Origin: Allolobophora icterica
Lineage: Eukaryota > Annelida > Clitellata > Crassiclitellata > Lumbricidae
Assembly: GCA_963556255.1 (NCBI GenBank)
Contig: OY744610.1
Location: 7,911,529 to 7,975,528 of the forward strand
Length of the DNA stretch: 64,000 nucleotides
Reading direction: 5' to 3'
Part shown: piece after piece, positions 1 through 10,203 of the stretch
Numbering within the stretch: the first letter of the stretch is position 1
Layout: each line of letters opens with the position of its first letter
Made by a program: the position numbers and the translations under genes
Notes under the pieces: generated by a model
What the model was told of the DNA's origin: nothing
Databases searched by the model: none
What the model saw: the letters and a program-made list of their open reading frames with translations, nothing else

Positions 1-1346
1 AAAATGGAAATCCGATATCAACAGCTGGGTTGTACATCGGAGAATGCGCCAATGATCACAACCTGTTGGGCGCCAAGTTACTCGTCGTTCGTAAGTTCTT
101 TCGCTATTATTCCCTTTGTTTTATATCTGTCGAATTAACAACTGTACAGTGGATGTTAGTTGCTTAGGTTCCTAATCGATATGTTATATAACGACACTTT
201 CCACATAATTTCACTCTATAGGTTGGCATTGTCTTCAGTTTCAGCCTCCAACATATATTGCTGTATTGCATCGTTGGAGCCTATTTCAAGTGCGGATCAT
301 GTTGGAGTCTGTTGTATTAAGCTTTTGCATTAACCTCGATCAGATAAGTAAGTTTGTCCAAATCCGTTTTTCTTCATATCGGATTATAAGGTTGTCTTCA
401 CAGGAAATCGGTGGCTTTGGCTTGCTTACATGTGGCGTTTTAGAGATTTGAAGTTTATGATTACGATTACGATTACGATTACGACAGAACAAAACAAAAT
501 ACTTTGCACCTGTACACCAACACTGTGCATAGAAGTCTTCTTGATAGAAATTAGTGAGTTTTTAGCCTTCAACTTCGGTCCATTTGTGTTGGTTTGTCAG
601 CCCATACCTCTCCGAACACTTCCATACCTCAAGAACGAGAGCAGCAACGTCGATTCTCAACGAATCCTTATTCTCCGTACAATAATTCCAAATGATAATT
701 ATAACCTGATCTACTGAATCGATCACTGATGTCTGCGCCATTAGAGAAGTTTGTGAAACCCGACAGTTCAAGATAGTTGGTCTCGAATTAATTAATACGG
801 ACTGGTTTACCACGAGGGAGTAGATACGGTGCAAACGAGCTGAGAGTAAGACCAGGTAGTTGACGTTGAAGGAGTACTATGGTAATCGACGGTATCAGAA
901 GCGCCAGAAAAATTGAAGTAAAACGAAAGCAATTACTTATTTCTTATCTATGGTTTAAAAGAGTCATAAAACTTGTTGAATAAGCATAAACAAATAATAG
1001 TTGTTTCTTCTATATTGCAGGCACAGGTCCAGTGTGTTCAACCATGTCGATCGATTCAACGTCTTCCAATGTCTCGTGTAGCGTCACTTTTGCTGACAGC
1101 CATCTACATCCAATTCGTCCGATTGTAACCTGGATACTCAATGGAGTTTTCTTGGCATCGTATACGCTTCAGAGCGAGATGATCGATTATTATGTGTTCT
1201 TTGCATCATCAACCATAACAACCAACAGCGGCGCTCCTGAGAACTATCAATGTGAACTGACCTTTGCTGAACCAACTGACATCCTGTATCCATGGATCGC
1301 AACAAATGCACCGGAGTTCAACGAATCTTGTTTCATCAGTTTTTAA
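1..1346 (+). CDS. Ig-superfamily gene A, 3' part (last V-like and C-like exons)
   Basis: This is the 3' end of a secreted Ig-domain gene; the rest lies left of the window. Exon 1-90 is the end of a V-like domain with the F-strand motif GLYIGEC, and it stops at donor gtaagt (91) in phase 1. Exon 1021-1346 follows acceptor ttgcag and encodes a C-like Ig domain: Cys near the start (GPVC), B-strand SCSV, C-strand TW, F-strand YQCEL and a last Cys in NESC, then ends in TAA. No membrane segment follows, so the product is probably secreted. The C exon is almost identical to the last exon of gene C (29027-29343), differing by a 9-bp indel and scattered substitutions, so the two are recent duplicates. 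Ligand and function are unknown. An immune recognition role is inference from family architecture and tandem duplication only. Confidence 0.8.
91..1020 (+). other. Intron of gene A with a LINE 3' tail
   Basis: This intron aligns with the last intron of gene C at both ends (91-405 with 27307-27640, and 712-1020 with 28705-29026). The middle differs. Here it holds a LINE 3' remnant ending in about four GATTAC units (455-483), whereas gene C has a minisatellite and a CT tract at that place. The two inserts therefore postdate the duplication. Confidence 0.6.
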
Positions 1347-1573
1347 TTATCTGTGGTCACATTTATCACGGTTGTGGTTTGTAACACATATATCGCCGAT
1401 ACGATTTGTATAACATTCATTAAGGTTATGGTTTGCATATTAACATAATATCGCCTTTATTGTTTGTAGCACATTTATCTTGAGCATTTAGAGCAATGAT
1501 GTTTAGATCGTAAGCAGATCAAAAATATTGGGAAGCATTCCAAATTTCATGCAATTTATTCGGACAAACCGTC

Positions 1574-1663
1574 AAAAATCTCTTTAACTTGCTATGTCAG
1601 TGTTTGTTTTTCAAACACGAGTTTGAAAAACAAACACTGACATAGCAAGTTAAAGAGATTTTT
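1574..1663. repeat. Perfect 43-bp inverted repeat (hairpin)
   Basis: Arms 1574-1616 and 1621-1663 are exact reverse complements around a 4-base loop (acga). The structure lies about 230 bp downstream of the gene A stop codon. The paralogous flank after gene C (about 29930-29975) contains only one diverged arm, so the second arm is a local inverted duplication. Confidence 0.9.
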
Positions 1664-2643
<980 letters not shown>

Positions 2644-2859
2644 AGCTTTTATGCTTTGCGCTATGAATCTGGCACGCATAGGGGCTGAGATACAGAATGA
2701 GTAGCTATGGTAGTGAGCATAATCATTTATATATATATATATATATAATCATATATATATACATGAGCTTTACATACAAATATATATATGTATATATTTG
2801 CAAGTAGATTAAAAAGTAATTCAATCTTAAATTGGACCTGCTATATCAAACTTTTACAT

Positions 2860-3180
2860 TAATATATCTGCCTTCTTGTTCGTGTGTGGCCTGTGAATTC
2901 TTGGCCCAATGGCGAATACTATCCAGCAGGCAATATAAATCTGTCACTGCCATTTAGCACACGTAGGTCGTTAAGCACGCGTCTATACGGAGGCACATAT
3001 GCACACGAATTTTATGAGGCATTATTGTAGCACGCCAATACATTTCACTGTTTGTAATAGGCCCCCTACCGCCAAAAGACGACTTCGCATCGTAACGTTT
3101 GCCTCCAGTCATACCTGCATACCTGCAGTCCTGCACACAGTCAATGGCAGATCCTCAGGTTCGTAGGTTATGCGTTACGA
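2860..3180 (+). repeat. Duplicated 5'-flank block (copy 1) of the Ig genes
   Basis: This stretch aligns with 17158-17400 (for example the shared TTGGCCCAATGGCGAATAC and the block around GGAGGCACA). Together with 4860-5480, 6395-6500 and 8865-10260 it forms a collinear copy of the sequence 5' of gene C. The copies are separated here by transposon insertions. Confidence 0.65.
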
Positions 3181-3789
3181 AAGTTCATCTGTTCACTTCG
3201 AGAGATGTTTCATGAAAGATAGTGGAGATTTGTATCTGCTATAAATAGACAGAAATGCACTCTAATCATTGGTTTGCTTAGCATCGGTGACCTAACCGGC
3301 ATCGTTTCCCAAGCACCTGGCTGGCGTACATGTTACCTAATGATGTCATGCATAATAATTAAACACGGAATCTTAACCATGATCATGATGAAACATCAGA
3401 TTGGTTTCCAGAGGCAAACGTGGTAGGCCTACGATATGAAACCATGAGGATTTCGAAGAAGACATAGAGAAACAGAAGAGTAGGAATTAAAGTGTGCTAA
3501 TGTTTCCTCAGTTGAGATGACGAACAGGAAATCGGGTAAACTGATAGCGCAGGTAGAAAAAGTCTTCGTGCTTCTGCATACAGATCATTTTAAATACTCG
3601 AAAGAGATTGGAATTTTAACTGAATTGTATCATAAGCATGTTTGGAATGAACTTCGAAAAAAAACAACAACCGTAAAGTTAAGTCATTAAATAAAGAGGA
3701 AGAACACTCCATAAGTCCAAGTTTGAGACTGCGAATTTTATAACCTCATCATTTGAGGTGATCCGTTCTCTCCCTCGCCGTCTGGTCTT

Positions 3790-3965
3790 TCCAACGACAT
3801 TGTGCGGTAACTGTACTCGTTGTACCCGAGTTGGCTGTAGGAGGCTCATGTGGAGCAGATATCTAGAAACACGTTTCTGCCCTGGTGGGGATTTAAAGCG
3901 CCCACCTCTCTCTCTCGGCTGGCAGCACGCTACCGTTAGATTATACGCGCACCCCTTCATTATGC
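3790..3965 (-). repeat. Probable tRNA-derived SINE remnant
   Basis: Read on the minus strand, the segment has a tRNA-like A box (TAATCTAACGGTAGCG) followed about 35 bases later by a B-box-like GCTTTAAATCCCCACC, the usual spacing of a tRNA-derived SINE head. The B box differs from the GGTTCRANTCC consensus. No clear tail or target duplication was found, so this is tentative. Confidence 0.4.
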
Positions 3966-4020
3966 ATTGATGAATATTAGAGTGAACACTTTAGGCTGCT
4001 TAACTCGAATGTGTTGTCGG

Positions 4021-4359
4021 CAGGGCATATTTTAACTGTATAACTAGTGGGACAAATGTCCCAGTAGTGTTAGGATTTGTCCCAGTAGTTAGGCTGATTT
4101 GTCCCAGGCAATGTATGGTTAAAGTATAAGTAGTGGGACAAAATGTTGCAAGAGTTTTAAGAACTTTTTTGGAAGATGAATTCCGAAGAAAAGGTCATCA
4201 ACTGTTTTCGGGAGGTCACTTTTTCGGGAGGTGACTTCCTAAAAATAGGTCATCAACTTTTTCTGGAGATGAATTCCCAGAAAGAGTGATATAAAAGTTT
4301 TTGAGAGACGAGTTCAAAATTTGTGTCCCAGTAGTCTAAATTCCTTAAAATATGCACTG
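4021..4359. mobile_element. hAT-type MITE, 339 bp
   Basis: The ends are inverted repeats, CAG(G/T)GCATATTTTAA, and the element is flanked by an exact 8-bp target duplication GTTGTCGG (4013-4020 and 4360-4367). It has no coding capacity. The interior repeats the phrases GTCCCAGTAG and 'gaattcc..aaaggtcatcaa'. An 8-bp duplication with CAG termini is typical of hAT elements. Confidence 0.85.
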
Positions 4360-4542
4360 GTTGTCGGTTCATGAGAACTAAAACCGACCAGGCAGCAACA
4401 CTTAGGCTACGTAAAGCCCACCATGAGTCATCAGGAAGAACTACAGTGTAAAATGGTTTTTCCTTTTACGAGACTCACACATGACGCATTTTGACAGTTG
4501 AACGTCTTAAATCATTAGTCCAACACGAAGAGGCGTTAATGC

Positions 4543-4856
4543 CAGGGCTGTTACTAGTGGTAAAATTAGAGGTGAGCAGCGGCGTCACTTGGGCTGGTGT
4601 CGCCCTCAAAAATGTGATGACCTTTTTTGGGAATTCGTCTCAGAAAAATTTATGACTTTTTAGGAATTCTCAGAAAGTTGTATGGCTTTTTTTAGGAATT
4701 CGTCTCTGAAAAGTTTATGACCTTTTTTCAGTCATTCGCCCTCAAAACCTTTTATAATATATCTTTTTGTAGAAATTTCATTGGTCAGTGGGTATGCGGT
4801 CTCTAGAGAGGTAAGTATACGCTGAATACCCGCGTATACCCTCGACTACAGCCCTG
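4543..4856. mobile_element. hAT-type MITE, 314 bp (short member of the 41457-45302 family)
   Basis: The termini are CAGGGCTGT...ACAGCCCTG, flanked by an exact 8-bp duplication GTTAATGC (4535-4542 and 4857-4864). Its left 35 bp match the reverse complement of the right end at 45302 (GGTAAAATTAGAGGTGAG), and its right end matches the left end at 41457 (GTAGTCGAGGGTATAC). It is therefore a short member of the same family, inserted in the opposite orientation. No coding capacity. Confidence 0.88.
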
Positions 4857-4864
4857 GTTAATGC

Positions 4865-5800
4865 TTATCATAAGTTACGCCCATTCTATAAAAATTAAAC
4901 TGCATTTCTTGTATTTGATACTTCTGCTAACTTCATCATAGTTTATCTTTTGAAACAATCCACTCAACAGTGATTTTGCTAAATTAAATGCAATCAGTAC
5001 GATTAGCATTTCAGCGATAGCTGCACTGCTATCAAACCCCTGTCCACCAAACGCAAGTTATTCTAGTCTATAGGGTTTGCACGGAAAGACTTCCCTCACA
5101 TTTTCGCTCGTAAAGACTTCAGACATTACCTTATAGATTTATACAGGCGTACGCGGCACAAACATGTTTATGTCTACGCATGAAAAGAATTGAGTCCGGC
5201 TCGTAAAGTTTGAATACATAATGTAGGCCTACATTCAACCCAATAATATATGGCATCCACGTGTGATGAATAAAGAAAGGATTGATCGTGACTTATTTAG
5301 GCCTAAGTTTCACTTGGCAGGAAGTCATTCAACAAAAGATTCGCAACGCTTTGATGAACATCAGCTTGTTTCAACGTTTGCTTGGTATAAATTATGTTTA
5401 GGCCAACCCAGTGCTCAAACTTTACGTGATTCTGTTTGGCGTCTATTAGGCCTAATAGAATCCAGTGTGATGTGTTAAAAATAATGACTGATTTCATTAA
5501 CTAATATATACCCTACGTATAATCTGGTAGGAAGTCTTTCGAAAACAGATCCGCAACACTTTGATGGGCATTGTAGCTTGGCTCAACGTTTGCTTGAAAT
5601 ATCTTCATACCAACTCAGCGCTCAAACGGATCATGTAAAGGCAGTTAGTAAAGTTTACACAAAAATTGAGAAACATTTTTGGCGTCTTCTTTGTGCGTCG
5701 AAGTTGGCATGTCACGATAAAATAAAGATGAATTTCCGATATAAAAAATCGCCTTGCACTTCTGAAATTTCCTCCATATACTACACGCCTGGTATTTTTT
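4865..5800 (+). repeat. Duplicated 5'-flank block (copy 1), continued
   Basis: 4865-5030 aligns with 17462-17600, and 5215-5480 with 17862-18040 (shared phrases around 'gtgctcaaac' and 'cgtccacgt'). A second, more diverged internal copy of the 5330-5460 phrase lies at 5528-5660, so this block also carries a local tandem duplication. No gene is supported. Confidence 0.55.
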
Positions 5801-6280
5801 CATAAAACGAAGCCATACTTATAAAGAAATTGATGTGTAATATTACTTAGTAACAAATATTTGAAATAGTATTTTGCGCATAATAAGGCGTTAAGTTTTG
5901 TCATCATAAGATTAGGGTAGAGTCGCCAGATTTTCTCTAAACTTTCATGATATTCTTATGATGAAAGGAATCTAGAATTGTGCAGGGATTAATGTTTATC
6001 TAACAGCCCAATATATATCTTTTAATCTTGTAAATTCGGATGCGACTCTCTAAGAGTGAAGGCTGTTTGCCAAATTTGCAACCTTAGGATAATTCAAATG
6101 TCGGACTTCTTCGAAAAGAAGGTCAAGCAGACACTAGGCAAAACGATTAATATGGTTAAAATCCTGATTTGAAGGTCGCCAAAATTTTGACAAAGAAAGT
6201 CTTTGCACATAAGACTTCAAAGTGTACCTAGGTGATTTTAGATACATTGTAAATACTGCCATTCTGTCATGTGGAAATAT
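5800..6280. other. Spacer, nothing recognised
   Basis: No supported gene, RNA or inverted repeat in this AT-rich stretch. Confidence 0.35.
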
Positions 6281-6396
6281 GGGGCTTCTGTGCTGAGAGT
6301 GCCTCTGAATAGTTATTCTGCGAGAGGCGCTTTGTAAATTTCCAGATACAATACAATGCAATACAATACAATACAATAAATACAATACAATAAAAG
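6280..6396 (+). mobile_element. LINE 3' end with (TACAA)n tail
   Basis: The phrase 'tctgcgagaggcgctttgtaaat' followed by repeated ATACA pentamers is the 3' terminus of a LINE family. The same end occurs at about 17790-17855 (+), and in reverse at 41636 and 48764. No coding sequence remains here. Confidence 0.7.
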
Positions 6397-6503
6397 AATG
6401 AGCAGAACGGGCATAACAACAGGATTTGTTGAACAGAAGCGACGTCTATTCGTGTTGACATGTTTTCAGTTGTACGAGCAATGTTCTAAACAACAAGTTT
6501 ATG

Positions 6504-6505
<2 letters not shown>

Positions 6506-6575
<70 letters not shown>
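6506..6575. repeat. (AT)n microsatellite
   Basis: About 34 AT units directly left of the transposon at 6579. Confidence 0.9.
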
Positions 6576-6578
<3 letters not shown>

Positions 6579-8843
6579 TAGGGTGGTCCAAAAAAATAAA
6601 GTTTAAGCTAGAAGCCAGGCCACCTCTCAGTTTTTTTACACCTGTCAATAGTAGTATTGCGATAAAATTTCAGCTTCCTATTCCAACTGGAAGATGGTGC
6701 TCAATGACATATAAATATTACCCTATAGTAGTATTTGCTGTAGGCCTAAATCTCGATGCCGTATTACTTGGTCAACATTTATAATGGAGATGAGCTTGAA
6801 ATAGTTTCTGTTGTGTTATCAGACTTATTTACTTACTGGTACTTGAAACAAAAAAGTGTACAGTTCTTGTTGAACCATGACGGTGCCTACTTCCTGTGTT
6901 TTGGGCTGACATGTTTTCAGGAGTGAATTTTAACATTACAATTGCTGCAGCGCTTGGCTGTTATCCTTCTGCCCTGCCACTTTCGCGTAACAGAGTGAGT
7001 AAGAAAGCCAGGATATAGCATGCTGAAGCTGTAAGATCTGAATTTGTAGCAGATTAGCCACTGGTACTACACTGGGTTGGGTAAACCCTGCCTAAGATCT
7101 TTGGAGCAGGAAATTTCGATGGCCTGCCAGTGCTGGTTTCAGGTGATGGTGTGAATAAGCTCCACTTTGTGCCCAAATTAGCCTTTGGGACAGGATGCAA
7201 TGAATTCATGGTCGTTCATATTCTTCTGAAGTTGTGAAAACTCACAGTTGACAAGGTTCAAGCCTTGAGCTTTGATACAATGTCTGTCAACACTGAGCAT
7301 TTCAACGGATTGTGTGTTCTGCTGGAAGACCAAAAAGCTGAGAGCTCTTGTGGTTGGCCTGCCGTCATCATGTAATGGAATTGCTTTTAGCCAAAGTATT
7401 CACCTTGTACTGCAGTCCACCTGTTCTCCATAAATTCCACTCTTCAAGAGATTTAAAGCTGCTGTGAAGGTGTGACACGTGTCAACTTCCGAGGACTGGA
7501 AGTCATATCCGGCACTGCAGCCCCCCATGAAACAGCGTCAGTTTTTTCAAGTAGTTTGCTGAAAGAAAGTCAGATTCAGAGATCAGAGACAACTACCAAG
7601 AGCTCATTGAGTTGACAGTGGTTATTCTTGGAAGTCAATCTTCAATAATTCACTGGAGAGCCCTGGGCTAATTCACCATGCACACACGGATGGCCATGTT
7701 ACTGTATGCAATCAAAATCTACCTTTTTCGGGATCAGATTCATTTATTTCTTAAGTTTGGTGCCCTGTTTTACGCAAAGGCATGGACAAAGGCCCCACTT
7801 GCTGCTGAAGCTCCAGAACAAGATCTGTCACTTTGGATTGGTCTAGGACAACATGAGTCTATTGACTGTGAGGTTAGCGTTGCTGCCAGGAAGCTCCTAG
7901 AAAACCACTTGTGGTACCTTTCAGACGAGGCTGTAGGTCTGGCACTGTTCTCAGACCAACTTCCTGTAACAGATAAAGTGAAATTGTCGACAGAATGACT
8001 GCAAGACCAATTTCCTGTAAGAGATAAAGTGAAGATTGTCGACAGAATGATTGCAAAGCCTTGTGAAAGGAGGTGAGAAGTGATGCTAAGATACTGAAGG
8101 AGTGGTTTTACAACCCAGTGAGCACTGACACTACTGTCACACACCTGAAGATGAGTGATTTTGTTACACTTCAACCAGAGAAATGGATTGAGAATGAGGA
8201 TTATAAGCAAGGTAGAGAGATAATTCAGCAGTTGAGAGTGGTGAACGACACGGCTGAGAGGGTGTGAAGTTGTTCGAGGAATTCTACTGACTCATCACCA
8301 ATGATGAAGAAGATAAGCAGTTTCTTCTCCAAGTGGTCGAGGCAAATATGAAAGCTGTTCTCACTCACACAAGAAAGAAGTCTGCTGTTGACGCAGTGCT
8401 TGCAAAGCCTTGCAGTTTCTAGAGTCAAATACTGTAACGGGTGTTGAAATTATAAAACAAGAACAATCGACATTCGATATTCATGGACTGGACGATGTTT
8501 TTGACATTTTTTGGACATTTTCAATTCATTAAACCTGATGAAATTTTACAGTTCCATCTGTCTAACTGTTCTTGTATTACATATGTTGTCAAACTACAGT
8601 AACATTTGATCTATCTTGAAATAAAATGCATTTGTATGCACAACACACTCATTTCTGCAATTAATGTCTATTTATCGGTATAATTATGACAATGTAACAT
8701 AGTCCGGGAGCATCGTCTTCCAGTTGGAATAAGAAGCTGAAATGTTGTCTCAATAATACTATTGATAGGTCTAAAAAACTGAGAGAGTGTCCTGGTTTCT
8801 AGCTTGAACTTTATTTTTTACCATGTATCTGTGGACCACACTA
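6579..8843 (+). mobile_element. DNA transposon with >130-bp TIRs and a decayed transposase
   Basis: The termini are TAGGGTGGTCC and GGACCACACTA. The inverted similarity continues inward for more than 130 bp (6579-6720 against 8700-8843, including 'tattccaactggaaga'). An 8-bp direct repeat ATATACAC flanks it (6571-6578 and 8844-8851), although the AT-rich context weakens that slightly. The paralogous site in the gene C flank (about 18715-18740) lacks the insertion. The 8-bp duplication and TAGGG end are compatible with hAT-like elements, but the superfamily is not proven. Confidence 0.8.
6945..8425 (+). pseudogene. Decayed transposase of the 6579-8843 element
   Basis: Pieces in several frames match a transposase-like family that I recognise from many animal genomes, where it is usually labelled uncharacterised. 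In order: FDGLPVLVSGDG and VPKLAFGTG (about 7110-7200), ALSFDTMSVNTEHFNG (7267-7315), AIKIYLFRDQ then AKAWTKAPLAAEAP (7708-7820), SIDCEVSVAARKLLENHLWY (7858-7917), and a C-terminal part EEDKQFLLQVVEANMKA (about 8303-8355). Stops and frameshifts separate the pieces. Near 7964-8060 a segment of about 50 bp ('ttcctgtaa.agataaagtga') is tandemly duplicated, which adds another break. It cannot encode a working enzyme. The functional label transposase is inferred from its position between long terminal inverted repeats. Confidence 0.6.
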
Positions 8844-8864
8844 ATATACACGCACTTATTGCAG

Positions 8865-9615
8865 GCAATCCATGATCTGCTATGACTTACCTGTTGAGAA
8901 TTTCCAATTAAAATTGTTTACTCAATTGAGTATTGTTCAGGTAGATTTTGGTACATTATTTACTACACACTAACTGTTTGTGGCTATAACAATGAGTGGT
9001 GTTGTGGGAGAACTCCGTAAACAGTGACCTTTAGCTAACCCTTTGCTGGTGCATGTAGATGTAGGCCTACCTATAGCTGAACTGTTTTCGATCGTTTTCA
9101 GCTTGAACTTCACACGACAGCCGTACAACTAAATAAATAGCGTAAGAAAAGGAAGAAGTAGGCTTATAGCAAGAACTTCATCGTCAACAGGCCAAAATAC
9201 ACACGGCGCCTTAAGACCTGGTGTTGTATTAACTATGTGCAGCTGTTGACATAACTGTCATTTGATAGAGAGCTTTGAAAAGGACGCTAACCTTTAGCAA
9301 AAAAGGCAACAATTTTGTTTGCTTTACTATACCGTACTACAGGTAGGATAAGGAACAATTTGTCTGAAATGATAAAATAATAAAATAATATTTAAAAAAA
9401 ATTAAATAATCAGTTATCGAAGCAGGATTACTGACGGTGTAGAATTATTAAAATGACTTACGATTTATTGATCATTGTCAAGGGAGAATACTTTGCTGTT
9501 TTCCCAGTGACTATGAAGCTATAGTACTCGGAATTTGACAATTCCTTGTATGGCGATTTTGTGCTACTTTGTTTTATTGTTGCTTGAGCCAAAATGTAAA
9601 ACTGAAAACTTGTTT
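8865..9615 (+). repeat. Duplicated 5'-flank block (copy 1), proximal part
   Basis: Aligns with 18720-19500 upstream of gene C (shared 'ttacgatttattgatcattg' at 9457 and 19321, and 'gaatttgaca'). This is the gene-proximal flank and the most likely place for shared promoter elements. I could not identify a convincing TATA box or initiator by eye. Confidence 0.6.
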
Positions 9616-9619
9616 CTTG

Positions 9620-9895
9620 CAGGGACATCATTTCAATTTTCCGGGGAAGGGGAGGAACGTCATTTGGGCATTTGCCGGGGGCACTGGCGGCGATCTTGTT
9701 TGACACGGGACACTTTTGAACTGACAGGTGAAAAAAAGAGGTGGAACAAATTTCTTGACCATTTTGGTGTTTCTTCAAAACTTGGCCAGCACTCCCCATT
9801 TGCGTCATGGTAAATCCATCACTGTGTGCCTATATAATAATGCCCATAAGCTAGTCCCTGCAGTGCAGGCCAACACCCTACAAATGGCGTCCCTG
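9620..9895. mobile_element. MITE with CAGGGACRTC termini
   Basis: Left end CAGGGACATCATTTC at 9620 and right end AATGGCGTCCCTG at 9895 are inverted. The gene C flank lacks this segment (it resumes at about 19500), consistent with insertion. A related copy is 59138-59495. The interior includes a 'GGCGGCGATC' block shared with 11838-12039. I could not find a clean target duplication. Confidence 0.6.
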
Positions 9896-10115
9896 AATTT
9901 GAGTATAATTTTTCCTTTTTTTCACCCCTTTCGTCTTCCTCCTTTTCTTATTCCATCCTTTTTCCTTTTTTTGAAATCAGAGGCGGTGCAAATGCTCCTT
10001 CCCCCCAATGACGTATCTGGTTCCTTTCAAGGCTTCTACCGAAACTTTCTGTGATTTGTTTGTACAGTTGAAAACCGGAATCGACGAAACCTGCGAGCAA
10101 AGGAACTCAATCACC

Positions 10116-10203
10116 ATGAAAGGCGGTAACAGCAGAGAAATGGTTCTGAAAGTGACCTTTAGTCTGCTAATAATCTCTCTTTTGGTAGACATGCCAATAG
10201 AAG
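10116..10203 (+). CDS. Gene B exon 1, signal peptide
   Basis: Encodes MKGG..., a hydrophobic stretch and ...MPIEG, ending at donor gtttgt (10204) in phase 1. It aligns throughout with the gene C exon 19592-19682, which supports the ATG at 10116 over the in-frame ATG at 10140. Confidence 0.8.
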
